Positions 1 to 10,464 of a stretch of DNA of 64,000 bases are shown piece by piece (the first letter of the stretch is position 1; every line of letters begins with the position of its first letter). The position numbers and the translations under genes were made by a program. Source of the DNA: Pararge aegeria (taxonomy: Eukaryota > Arthropoda > Insecta > Lepidoptera > Nymphalidae); the NCBI RefSeq assembly GCF_905163445.1, contig NC_053189.1:19052001-19116000 (forward strand), written 5' to 3'. The notes beneath the pieces were generated by a model that did no database searches, was not told where the DNA came from, and was given only the letters and a program-made list of their open reading frames with translations.

Positions 1-174
1 CTTTGTAATGTAATACTCTACTTGGAAATGTGCAATAATACATGTTCAAGTAACAGGCTCTTTTAGAACTGATATATTTAATGGAATTTGGATTCACCAT
101 GATGTTTAACTGCAGGTTAGACGACCTAGATAACAAACTGTGGCTCATAGATAGTGGAGTTGATTTACACGTCT

Positions 175-345
175 TACAACATGGCGCCCTGTGTCCATCG
201 ACCTGAGGTGTAGGTGTTAGGTCTCGTGTGCCAGTGATTACACCGGAACATAGCATTACAGTAATGCTACTTGAAACATGGCATAAGCATGGCTGTAATA
301 CTACCCCGTATGAGCTCTCACAATAAGCTCCTACTAAAAATGAGT
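175..345 (+). repeat. Dispersed repeat, family 'CACCGGAACA', copy 1
   Basis: This stretch shares ordered blocks with 4935-5100: CCATCGACCT, then a block ending in ACACCGGAACA, then AGCATT and AATGCT. Both copies lie on the plus strand and are strongly diverged. I recall similar text from lepidopteran genomes but cannot name the element class. No coding frame or terminal repeats are visible. Confidence 0.45.
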
Positions 346-454
346 ATGTTCTTTGTGTTATATACGTATATATAGTGCTATATATAAATATTACAATGTA
401 ATGGCATGAAACGCAGAGTTTCGAATCGTCTTAAGTAGTAAAACAGATTGACTT

Positions 455-660
455 GGAAGCACATCGCTCCGCTGTCTTCTCTCGCAACACAGAGTTATTA
501 TTGTATGTGAATTTCCTGCCAGCTTCTCGTCAGTAGAATCTGCCTTCTGAATCGGTGTTAGAGGGGCTACAACTAGACCATCTTGACGTTTCGCTACAAC
601 TAGACCATCTTGACGTTTCAAAAGAGCTTAGATTAGACCTACTTGAATAAATTCTAAATT
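455..660 (+). repeat. LINE 3'-UTR remnant (same family as 35622-37275)
   Basis: A diverged, 5'-truncated copy of the 3' end of the LINE at 35622-37275, in plus orientation. Shared blocks in order are CTCTCGCAACA, GCCAGCTTCTCGTC, GTAGAATCTGCCTTC, CTTGACGTTTC and GACCTACTTGAATAAATTC. Inside it a 27-bp unit, starting GCTACAACTAGACC, is repeated exactly in tandem at 566-592 and 593-619. Only non-coding tail sequence remains. Confidence 0.7.
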
Positions 661-2388
661 AATTAAATTTTAATCAGTTTTGGTATCGCTTAGATGGTAA
701 GCACGTTGTTATTGGTCAAAGCCACGAAAATATACAAGAAATGTATATGCCACATCTGCATCTATGGACTTCGCATTTACGTACTAATATGCCTACCTAG
801 CTTTTAGCTGGATAATCATTTTTTTTATACACACAGCTATATGTGACTAAAATCTACACTTCACGGAGAAAATATGGTAAAAGGTAATTTTTAAGCCAAC
901 CTTTGTACCGAGTTGCGTTGCATGTAGGCCAGTGTTGATATTTTAACTAAACGCCAATGCTAATAGCGGGTGGGTGTTTTCCTTCGTGTCTGTGCTCGAT
1001 GTGTGGTAGCATTCAAATGAATGGACCGATTTGAATGCGGTTTTTGTATTACATACATACGTCTTCACAGTCCACAGGGCCACCCATTGTGGACTATGAA
1101 AACATGCAAGAGGGTAATTTTGTACAAGGAGTATATTACCATTTTGCTCAGAAACTACTAGACTTAATTTCCTGCAGTTTTTTGCAATACTCAGAGCAAG
1201 TTCTTAGATTTTATATTTTAAAGTAAACAAGAGGGCGCTGTAGCAAGTTGTTTTCGTTGTATTTTTTTGAACACAGTAATGTAATAATGGGTAACATGCT
1301 TTTGTATTAAACAATTTTCGGAGAGTACTTTACAATGAGAGCGAGTTGTCTTCCTGCGAAGGTATAAGAACACCCTTCTAATGACCCAATCACAGCCCTC
1401 GGGCCTGCGTGGAGGGTGTTGCGACCCGACAAATTGCACGACCCCTCGTTCAGATGGAAAATTAATATTTTACAATAACAGCGCGAGTGAGGCCCAAATT
1501 GATTGCTTTCAACATGTTCAGTTGTTTTTGATTCACCTGAGAGAACCTCAATCCATGCGAATTAAGTTTGAATGGAGATCATCATGTGTTGTCCTACAAT
1601 GCCTCACCGCTGGACACAAGCCTGTGTCTAAGCTGAGACCGAGCCACTAATTAGGTGAGAAAAATAAAATGGTAGACTTCCCACGGTCTCAATGAATCTG
1701 AAATGAATTTGAACAAAAAACTATCTACGTTTAAATGTAGCAATAGATCTTTAGATAACAGGTGAAAAATTATTTCTCCAATACGTAGAGATAGACTCTG
1801 GGAAAACTTTGAAGTAAGGGTTATGTTATGGCACTTTTGTATGTCACGGGCTTGGATGTGATACACTTTGCAATCCCAGTGAGGCTTCTTCCCGTGAAAA
1901 CCTGCGCGAATTAGCTTGTTTCTCATTTAATAATACAGTCTAGTTTAGCACTTTATAATGATATTCTATAAACCTTTACAGTATAAAAGTAATTCATCAA
2001 TTTTAATTACCGTTAAGAAAATCCTCATCCGAACTGCCAGTTTAAAATCGCCTTCTACTTTCAAACGACGTTCAGAAGCAAGCATGGAACGAAAAGTTCC
2101 AGCGTTCCTTGAGAACATAAAACTGGGCAAGACTTACTGCAAGGCCACGACCTTGTCGCATTAACGGCCGCGCGACAAGCGATAAAAACGAATTAAATAA
2201 GTACGTATTTATTGAAAAGAAAATAATAAAGTGTTTGTCATGATAAGTTTCTCTGAATATAATTATAATAACATTTACTCATTGATTTAATATGTTACTA
2301 ATTAGTAAGCCCACTTTATTTACTTATTAAAATAGATAGTATAACTTAAATATCAAACAATAGAGAAAGGTGTATATAGAGTATAGAG
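661..2388. other. Unassigned AT-rich stretch
   Basis: No recognisable gene. At 1010-1037 a 9-bp inverted pair (CATTCAAAT / ATTTGAATG) flanks a GGACCGA core resembling the GGACTGATTTGAATG block of the Helitron-like end at 60250-60407. The open frames here (up to 91 codons) match no family I know. The 17 bp at 2143-2159 recur inverted at 3670-3686. Confidence 0.4.
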
Positions 2389-2652
2389 TTTTTTTTTAAA
2401 TAAATAAATAAATATACAACATAAATATACGACAATACTCTAATGCCATCAAGCCCCAAAGTAAGCGTAGCTTGTGTTATGGGTATGACTAAATACTTTT
2501 ATTAATAAAATACATAAATACTTATGACATTTATAAATAGCCAGACACTAAACATTTATGTTCATCACACAAACATTTTCCAGTTAAGGGAATCGAACTC
2601 ACGGCCTTGGTCTCAGAAAACACGGTCGCTGCCCACTGCGCCAATCGGCCGT
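2389..2652 (-). repeat. tRNA-derived SINE, near complete
   Basis: Read on the minus strand, the head is GGCCGATTGGCGCAGTGGGC (A-box-like), followed by GAGTTCGATTCCC (B box). The body contains CCCATAACACAAGCTACGC and TTACTTTGGGGCTTGATGGC, and the tail is (ATTT)n at about 2389-2415. This order of parts is that of a SINE I know to be abundant in butterflies and moths. RNA polymerase III would transcribe it from the internal boxes. It encodes nothing and depends on LINE machinery. Confidence 0.85.
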
Positions 2653-4714
2653 CAAGTAAACGTTGCCCGTGACTTAAATGAGACGTTTAACTACGTTCGC
2701 GTTTCTTTCTATTTATAACAATCTCTCGGAAACCGTTACATTTTTGACGGTTTAGCGGTCGTGCATAGGTAATTATATATTTGCTATGTTTTTAAATTCC
2801 ACAGGCACATTATACGTATTCATGTAAATACTTTATTATAAAACAACATTTAACTTAAATAAACGTATGTAAAAAAAGGCATCTTATAGCTACAGAGCGA
2901 GATCTTCCAGACAACCATCAGACTTGTGGTAGGTGGTGTATAATCCAAACATACATTCAATGCAGTAATGTATGATACAAACCAATACTATCCTTGAGCT
3001 TAATAACAATCATGCTCTGTTCATCTGTAGGGTACCAGCTATGTACGTTCAGTGCGGTCACGCGCAGTCATCATTATCGACCCACGACTGGCCAACTACA
3101 GTGCACGGGTCTCAGCGTGATGACTGTAGATCACCACGCTTTCCAAGTGCTGATTAGTGCACTACACCCACCCTTCAGAGCATTTTGGAGAACTCTCACG
3201 CGGAGAACTCTTCCTCACGATGTTTTTGGTCATGGTTAAAGTAAGTGATATATGCATTATAACTTATTATTATAAAACTTAATATAATTTAAGAACGCAT
3301 AAAACTCCGAAAAGTTAGAGGTGCGTGCGTTGGTTCGCCCCCAACCAATAGCCTATCGACGCTTCATAATATAAGATAGGCGCTTACGTTCTCAGGAAGG
3401 CATTGGACATTTTTGCAGTCAGAAAGTTTCGTAGGCCGTTACGTTCTAGTTTTTAGTGGCTATAAGCTGGCTATCACTCGCGTTTTGTGCCCCGGTAAGT
3501 ATTTCCGGCGGGAGAAGATTCACTTATTGCTCGTCTTCTAAATAAGCAAGTTAGTAATGATATAAGGTACAAGGAGGGTGAATGGATTTTAAAAAAAAAT
3601 TCTCATTATGGATTTTATTACTAACATGTTTCTAAGAAACATAATAAAACTGACTTAGCTGCCGCTTAAGCGACAAGGTCGTGGCCCTACGTAAGAAGGA
3701 AATATGGCTGGTCTTAAACTTAACAGTTAAAGCCCTCTTGAACCGCTTGCTAAATATAAATTCCTAAAATTTATCTCAAAAAGTAAACAAAGCATCTTCG
3801 TTTATTTTTTGTGGTACTCGTAAATGGTAATAATTATTCGCTTACCGAGCACTGTTCTTCTTGTTTTAAAATAAAATAAAGTGGTTTTGAATCGGTTGTT
3901 TTCGTACAAGCATTAAATCCCAATTGTCATCAAGAACAAGACATGGCCGGCTGAAAGTAGAGATTATAATTTAGAGTTTTCTCCTACATTCGGAGACTGT
4001 TGGTTTTATAAAAGTCACTCGGCGAGAGAGATTAATTATCACCGAGTTTTACTACGTGTTTTCATCAAAACTGATGATCTGTAGATGAACATGAGTTAAC
4101 GACTCAAGTAGCAATGGGTTGAGTTAATAGCTCGGAAACATGTTTGATGTTGGGGTTCTAAGGTGCTAAAATAGCGACCTATTAGTGATTTAAATCAACG
4201 TTAAGCAGCACAATCTGTCCCTTTGTTGTATCTCGAGTTATTTAAGCAATGGAAGCTTGATTTTGAGATATGAGCATAGGCTACTTTTTACCGCTACTTA
4301 ATAACCGACAACGGAAAGATTTGAAACCGTTATCGGAATCCAAGCAATCGTTATTAGTATTTTTTGGGTATTTTAAATTTGCCTGTTGGTTCAACCCAAC
4401 CCTGTATATTATAAAATAAAACCCGTATTTTTAACACGAAATGTCCATTAGCTTGAACCAAAAATAGATATCAACGTTACTTTTGAGAATCATTAATATT
4501 GAACTCCGCCGAGGAGGAGGAGGCCGATCGAGCACGACGGTTGTGAACCCTGACTGGAAATAAAAATTCTAAAACTATTAAAGTCCCACCGCCACCGTTT
4601 AAGATAAAAGAAGCAGAACGCCTGACGATTTCACCTGATGACATGACGATGCAGTTTCAGGCGTAAATGCATAGCGCATTGGAAACTTTAGCTCGCTGTC
4701 ATTATACTCTATTT
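2653..4714. other. Unassigned stretch with one inverted repeat partner
   Basis: No gene recognised. The 17-mer at 3670-3686 is the exact reverse complement of 2143-2159, and similarity extends over about 40 bp. At 3490 a donor-like CCG|GTAAGTATT occurs without an open exon before it. At 4391-4410 CAACCCTGTATATT resembles a DNA-transposon end, but I found no matching partner. Confidence 0.35.
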
Positions 4715-4800
4715 ACTTTTGCCCACTGCTGGGCATAAGTAAACTGAGTTCTTCTTTCATAGGAGAGAGGAAATTAGAGACTACGTTGTTCTAATGCCGG
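4715..4800 (+). repeat. SINE-tail-like repeat (CTGCTGGGCA block)
   Basis: The text GCCCACTGCTGGGCAT followed by CATAGGAGAGAGG recurs in diverged form at 15515-15610 and 63255-63330. Related wording (CACTGCTGGACATAGG) is present at the 3' end of the RTE element near 23775. It is probably debris of a SINE or RTE tail. Confidence 0.45.
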
Positions 4801-4934
4801 TAGCTTCGCGCGCAGTTGTTCGAAACGCAAAGGATAAGTAAAGGACAAAATCGGTCGCCATTTTTATAGGATTGACTGACGAAACCAGCAGATACTAAGT
4901 GGAAAACCATGAGGTACTAAGAAGATAAACACTT

Positions 4935-5100
4935 CATACGGTATGCAAGGAACCTGCAATATACCGCTCTGTATGACCATCGACCTAAGCCGTATTAAGC
5001 CTCATGTACCTTTAATTCCACCGGCAACTACGCCCTTCACACCGGAACACAGCATTGCAACAATGCTTTTTAGCGGCACGAATAACCAATGAAATGACAC
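4935..5100 (+). repeat. Dispersed repeat, family 'CACCGGAACA', copy 2
   Basis: This is the partner of 175-345, with the blocks GACCATCGACCTAAG, TTCACACCGGAACACAGCAT and GCAACAATGCT in the same order. It is better preserved around the CACCGGAACA core than the first copy. The element type is unknown. Confidence 0.45.
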
Positions 5101-6149
5101 TCATTGACTACCGTTATCGGTTCATTACCACTGACGTCATTAAGCCACATCAACCTGCTTTTCCATAATGGATGTATTTTAATGTTAAACGATAAATAAT
5201 AGATGTACGCTAGTGCATAAAATAAGTCATGACCGAGTTATACTTTTTAAACGCTCCGATGTTCACTGCTATGACGTAGAAATGAAATAATGAAATATAA
5301 AAGTTTTGTTCGTAATTAAAAATATTGACCTTTATTTACAAAAGGCATCAGGCTTCAGTCGGATGCAGAATCATTAACGCAGTTTTCATAGAAAATGTTA
5401 ATAATATAAGGAGTTAGAAATAGAGAAGTATAGAAATTAGGAATAAAACGTTTCACTAGTCTTGTTTACTTTTTTTAATAACTAAATAAAAATGACTTTT
5501 AGTTCGCATTTAATTAACATAAAAGCTTTCAGAGCATGAGAAGTGAAACCAGTAGTTTCTGCGTGAATATATTATTTGCACGTCTGTATTTTGTTGGACA
5601 GAAATTGTTTCCCGGAGATGCGGAGGTCACCCAGAGCTCTGCTACGTAAGTAATGTGGTCACGCTCTACATTTATGTGTCCGTGGAATTGACCTGCGTAA
5701 AATGTATCACAATGTGTCTTTATAAAGAAATTCGAGCAAAAGAAATATTCTGTGACGTTACTTACACCATAAATACTAATTCGTATATTTTTGTAGTAAC
5801 AGATGACGGACTAATTAGGTGCCCCTGATAGTGAGTATATAAACAGAGGAACACTTCGAAGGGCGTGTAAGAAACAAAGAAAATTTGTACACGTAAGGCT
5901 TCTCAAAGACGATCTGAGTCATGAGCAGTACAGCACATTATCATGCAGGCTGGACAGCCCTGTTTGGAGCTTTACAGCAGAATACACCCTGACGCACGCG
6001 TGGAACTTAAGTATGTCTTAGTTAAAACTTTTAATTAGGTAGGTTTTGTTAAACTTGTTACCCAAATACCTTAAACAACTATTTGACTAAAGCACTATGG
6101 AAAAAAAACTGAAGCCATTAACGTGAGCTCAAAAATGCAGGTTGGCGCG
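5101..6149. other. Unassigned AT-rich stretch
   Basis: Neither strand shows an open frame of useful length or a repeat that I can match elsewhere in the window. Confidence 0.4.
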
Positions 6150-6308
6150 CTTCGGCATTTGTCCGAAGACCGAATCCTCAACTTACTTTTACACCTGGTT
6201 AGTATTGAGATTTGCTTAACAGAACGACCTGGGACTCGAACTTAAGGCTTTGTGAGTATTAGTTGAACAGGCTTTTCGAATTATTAGACCACTAAGGTCA
6301 CGTCTGCA
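6150..6308 (-). repeat. tRNA-derived SINE remnant
   Basis: On the minus strand TGACCTTAGTGGTC resembles an A box and AAGTTCGAGTCCC is a good B box, about 50 nt apart as in tRNA. The downstream body does not match the other SINEs here clearly enough to name the family. The tRNA-like part is too degenerate to be a functional tRNA gene. Confidence 0.6.
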
Positions 6309-6851
6309 ACGAAGGTGTGTATAAAAAAATATATTAATAAATAGTATAAAAAAAGTTCGAGACGAACGAGTGACGAACCTTATTGATTGGTTTAAATTGC
6401 ATGTTCAAAAATACATGCAAAGAGTTTGATATTTTTAAATTTTCTGAACTGGAATTAGTCTTTAAGACGTTTCGTGCAAGGAAAGCATCTGCAAAGCAAA
6501 ACCCATACGGGAGAAAATAATTAATAAAGCAAGTATCCCCGCGACAAAACACACTTCCGCAGCGCTCCCTGGCGGCTAGCAGCCAGAATACATTTAAAAG
6601 ACCGGACAAAAGGGATACGTTTGTAATGCAAATACCCGCATTTAAATCGGTCCACCCTTTCGAAAATTACGATAAACAATGAATATTAAGCTTGGTTTGC
6701 AATAAGTACCTGCTTCTCGCGAAGTATGGTAAATTAAGTTTCGTGCTCATTGTGCTCGTACATCATGGAAATCTCAAGGTAATTTTGGACCTGCCAATGC
6801 ATAAGTTTAAACAATATGTTAAAAACATTTAATTAATCTTAGTTACTATAC
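6309..6851. other. Unassigned stretch
   Basis: A 91-codon minus-strand frame (6334-6609) has no recognisable motif, and its composition looks like chance. I see no repeat match. Confidence 0.35.
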
Positions 6852-7045
6852 GATTGATGAATTTCTCAACGACAAGGCTGCTTGTAAAAGGGCAATCAGC
6901 TGAGTTTCTTGCATGCTCTTCTCGGTGGAATCTTTCCGGTGGTAGATTCACTACAAACAGACTGACTAGACGTTTAAAAAGTGCTTATAAATGGAATGAA
7001 TTTGAATTTTGTTTTTTTATTAATTCCGCAAAACAACGCCTGTTC
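6852..7045 (+). repeat. LINE 3' end with internal deletion
   Basis: This copy belongs to the LINE family at 35622-37275. It begins in the last coding part: 6852-6884 reads IDEFLNDKAAC in the frame matching IDEFLNDKVAW of that element. It then jumps to the 3'-UTR blocks CAGCTGAGTTTCTTGC, CTTCTCGGTGGAATC, AAAAAGTGCTTATAA and GAATTTGAATTTTG. About 90 bp between these parts are missing relative to the other copy, so it is a dead, internally deleted insertion. Confidence 0.7.
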
Positions 7046-7204
7046 TAGCCAGCTTTGCAACAAACAATTCAAATTGAAAAATAAATTAAGCTGTGAAATT
7101 TGAACCGCCTTTGTGTTGGAGGTCGGTGAGGGTAATAAGTCCTCAGCGAGCATAAGCCACTGTTAATTTACCGGTGATTGTCCAAGTCATCGTGTTTAAT
7201 CGAT

Positions 7205-7390
7205 GCCGCAAAACTTACAGCCGGTTCCGGAAGCTACCGCCGATGGCCGCGGCCGAACACCAGCGATCAATCTGCAGCCCTGCTCCCTAGCCCGTGCTCG
7301 CCACCGCGCAGCCATCGTACAGCTGGCCGGCCATAACTGCCTTCACACGGCTGTCGTATTGCCATGGAGCGTACTCAGTCAACAATGATA
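7205..7390. other. GC-rich island, possible exon (strand unclear)
   Basis: This island is far richer in G+C than its surroundings. On the plus strand one frame stays open across it, from an acceptor-like AAAACTTACAG (ending 7220) to a donor-like CAA|GTACGT near 7395, but a stop (TGA, 7386-7388) falls just before that donor. On the minus strand a donor-like GGCT|GTAAGTTTT occurs at the left edge, and two of three frames are interrupted. It could equally be a non-coding exon or regulatory island. No protein family is recognised. Confidence 0.25.
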
Positions 7391-7829
7391 TGCAAGTACG
7401 TTTTCATCAATAGTTATTTTATTGTTAGTTGGATGTGGAAACTAACGTGGCTGGTCAGACCGACTTCTGGCGTGGTGACGCATAGCGGGGGTAAATAGAT
7501 GATTTATAATGGAAACGAGACACTCCAATGAAATATTGATGTGGCGGAACAAGAGTCGTATATACTTGTGATGGAGTTTTGATAATTTTTTGGTACTTTG
7601 GTGGTACCTTATGTTGCAGTTAAGTGAACTATCCTTTAAAAGGATTTTTCTCCTCCTATAATAGAGCGTGCATTAAAAACTGACGTTTTAGTTGATTACA
7701 ACGGAAACCAATAAGGCTTTTTATATAAATAACAAAACTTTAATAGTGTAGGTTTAAATTTTCTATAAACCGCGACAAGCAGGCAAATCTACATGCCGCA
7801 ACTTATAACGTCTTTACGCACATTTCATC
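7391..7829. other. Unassigned stretch between two islands
   Basis: AT-rich sequence lying between the GC-rich island at 7205-7390 and a LINE remnant. No coding or repeat assignment can be supported. Confidence 0.35.
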
Positions 7830-7935
7830 TCTCATAAGATAGAAAAATGAATGTTAATATTAAAAATTTAAAATGTGAACAGTTGATGTTGAAAAAGAGC
7901 AATTGCTTGTATTTTGAATCTGAATTTGAATTTCG
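7830..7935 (+). repeat. LINE 3'-UTR remnant
   Basis: TCATCTCTCATAAGATAG, AAAATGAATGTT, AAAAAGAGCAATTGCTTG and the closing TTTTGAATCTGAATTTGAAT match, in order, the terminal part of the LINE family at 35622-37275. The middle of the UTR is deleted. The (TTTTGAAT)n-like tail marks the right boundary. Confidence 0.6.
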
Positions 7936-7979
7936 ACACAGAAGTATCATTAGGAGACGCTGAAATCACACTGCACAAT

Positions 7980-8141
7980 TGCTAAGTGACTTGCAAGCAG
8001 TCGTCGGGCTCGTCGTCGCTTTGCGCACTGTACGGTCGGAACACCGCGGCGCTCGCTCCGCGCGCCCTGCGAGCCTTGCTGCTGGAGGCTCGGCCGGCGC
8101 GCGGCACTCGCCGCCCAGCCGCCGCCCGCCCCGCCTGCCAG
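7980..8141 (+). CDS. Candidate GC-rich exon ending at a splice donor
   Basis: A strongly GC-rich block ends in CTGCCAG|GTGAGTGC, a near-perfect donor with GT at 8142-8143. At least two plus-strand frames are open across it. One reads through ...SSGSSSLCALYGRNTA... and ...EARPARGTRRPAAARP..., leaving phase 0 at the donor. Another leaves one base over, which would join in frame with the microexon candidate at 21409. No ATG opens these frames, so an upstream acceptor or a non-coding start would be needed. The acceptor-like GCAAGCAG at about 7993-8000 is weak. The product is not recognised. A 5'-UTR exon or CpG-rich promoter is an alternative. Confidence 0.35.
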
Positions 8142-9904
8142 GTGAGTGCTGCTCCGGATATATTCCCTAAGTCGTGTCGCGCACCAACGCAAAAATTAAA
8201 TAAAAATAATCCTATTTCCTAGTTGGGTATAGAACATGGATTTTGTTTTAAATAAAATATTTTTTTGCAAGGACTAAGGGGATACGAAAAAGTTTGTAAC
8301 TTAAAAGTTTATACGTGATAAACTTCAAAATGTCCTCTAAAATTCACTTTGGAATACCTTAGTAACCTTTTTTAATAGCGGTTCTTAAGCTTTGAGAAAC
8401 GTGTTATTGGCATTTTTTTTATTAAAAAATGGAGGCGTACCGTATAAACTCTTTTTGTTATTTAATAAGCTGTTCTCATAAAAGCCTTACATTAATCGCC
8501 AAATTGTCGCGTATTTTATAGATTTTTATTACTAAATCGTATCTGCATTTGAAGTAAATATTTAATTATTTTTTAATTAGGTATTAGTATTGTCTTTATC
8601 ATAACAAAAAAAGTTGTGATCTAATCATTATTAAATAAGTAAGTCTATCCGAAAAAATATCCATAAACTTTTAAAACATGTTTGAGTTATGAACGAAGGT
8701 AGGTAATTAATAAAACAGGAATTCTCAAGTCGGAAAATGTAATAAAAGTTTTGATATTGATTCTACATGCTGCGAGCGCTCCGTAAGCTGCAGCAATAAA
8801 TAACTTTTTAAAGTTGCCAGTCGATCGCGCCGGGATTTTCTGCTGTCGATTTCCTTACTCGGAAAACTTCTTAAACGATGCATTGCGTTACATAAATCTC
8901 TGTTTCCTGTAATACGGATTAGAATATATTATAAAGCTTTTGTTTGAGTGCTTACATAGAACTATAACAAAACCTTAAGTTATAGTTAACGCGCAGTAAT
9001 TCATAGGTCTTTAAACTCAATTATATACTTCCTTTAAAAGTTTATTTTTAACTCGTTAAATTAAATTTATACCAGTGCCATAAAGTTACCTCTGTAAATG
9101 CCCGATAAGCATGACCAACTATAAACTTAGACGGTTTTAATATTAAACTGTTTTATGACCGCGTAAAGTTGTAGATGAGGGTGGTGTAGGGAAATCGGAG
9201 CAAGCTGGATGCGCCTTTAGGGCTCTTAATTTTGACTTCGGCTCTCCTTCTTACTCAGAAAGCATATTACCAGTCACTGAAACCAATAATTATTGAATTG
9301 GGAGTGCACTGCACGAGCACGCCAATCCGTAATGAAACAGCGCGGTGAATGAAAGTTTTATATTTCTCCTGTGAGAACTTTGTTCTAGTATTCTATGTAA
9401 TATTTAAATTTGGATTTCAAAATATGTAATCGTAGGATCTCATAAAATAATTTGGGGTGGCCCTTAGGTAAGAAAAGCAGCCCGCCCAGCCGTGGGAACT
9501 GGGGCACGAGCGAGGTGTAATATATAATACATGAACGAAAGTTTTAATACGCGTCCCGCGAGGACTGCGGTAAATACACATTTGTTTTACGAGTGGCGGT
9601 ATGAATGTACTTCGGGGATCGTCTATTTACTCCCGTCACGTAACAACTAAGTGTATATCCCCGGGTTGGCTGCACTTTGAAATAAGAAGCTGTCTAAACA
9701 GCCGTACATCGTGAGATTAAGCGCGGCCGCCATTGTTGAGTTGGACAGTAAAGTTTGGATTTCATAAAAATAATTTTAAACATCTGAATAAATGAAACCC
9801 AGCCCAATACACAAATAGGTGATAACGTGTGATTGGCCAACAACGTGTTAAAAATAACATTTGCATTTTTAGTCACAAAAAAAATAATACACACTGCCTT
9901 TTAT
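8142..9904. other. Unassigned stretch, possible intron start
   Basis: If the exon call at 7980-8141 is right this is the beginning of its intron. It is AT-rich with long A and T runs, has no open frame of note, and has no repeat that I can match. Confidence 0.35.
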
Positions 9905-9951
9905 CAGACTAGCACTAACGCGTGATAGTTTCACGCGTTAGTGCTAGTCTG
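9905..9951. repeat. Perfect 21-bp hairpin with 5-nt loop
   Basis: The arm at 9905-9925 (CAGACTAGCACTAACGCGTG plus A) is the exact reverse complement of 9931-9951, and the loop is TAGTT. It lies 76 bp outside the left TTAA of the piggyBac-like element and is not part of that element's terminal repeats. Confidence 0.95.
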
Positions 9952-10031
9952 CGCAAAGCTTTTGTTTTTTTTAATTGTTTTTCCACTTACGTTCTACACC
10001 AAAGACAAAATCCGGTCTTCTCGACAATTAA

Positions 10032-10045
10032 CACTCTCACCGCCA
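10032..10045 (+). repeat. Left terminal inverted repeat of piggyBac-like element
   Basis: CACTCTCACCGCCA directly follows TTAA at 10028-10031. It is identical, in reverse complement, to 12374-12387. Confidence 0.95.
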
Positions 10046-10387
10046 TACTTATTTAAGGTTTTTCTAGCGCAGCAAGCCCTGTGGGCGGCACGCCTACCAT
10101 GCGATTTCTTCCACCTATCGCCACGTCCGATTTTAAATAACTTGTGTAGCATGCCATGTGGGCTATCGGCGGGATACGTCGTTGACTTTATCAGCAGGCC
10201 GTGGGGTCCGCTGTGATCCCACAAATTCATATTATTTTATAGAGCTTGGCTTGCTAGATAAATATTCAAAGATGACTTCATTGATTAGTTCAGTTAAAAC
10301 GCTACCCGTGAAAAAAAAATTGATGAAAATTGGACTATATTTAAAGTAATATAAGGATAAAAATTGAATGAGTAAAACTAGTATTAG

Positions 10388-10415
10388 AAAAATATTATTT
10401 ATTATTTATTAATCC
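10388..10415 (-). promoter_or_regulatory. Probable poly(A) signal region of the transposase gene
   Basis: On the minus strand, about 50-75 nt past the transposase stop codon, AATAAATAATAAATAATA offers one or more AATAAA hexamers inside the element. The position fits 3' processing of the transposase transcript. This is inferred from sequence only. Confidence 0.5.
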
Positions 10416-10464
10416 AAAGCAGTCAAAATCACAGTTATAAAAATCAAAATACGTAATAAAAAAA

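Noticed and set aside
566..619. CRISPR-like repeat
   Set aside because: Only two directly adjacent units without spacers, in a eukaryotic repeat.
2580..2652. Possible tRNA gene (good A and B boxes, minus strand)
   Set aside because: The sequence continues into a known-type SINE body and (ATTT)n tail, and the cloverleaf is not intact.
4391..4430. Mariner-like terminal repeat (CCAACCCTGTATA)
   Set aside because: No inverted partner, TA duplication or transposase remnant was found nearby.
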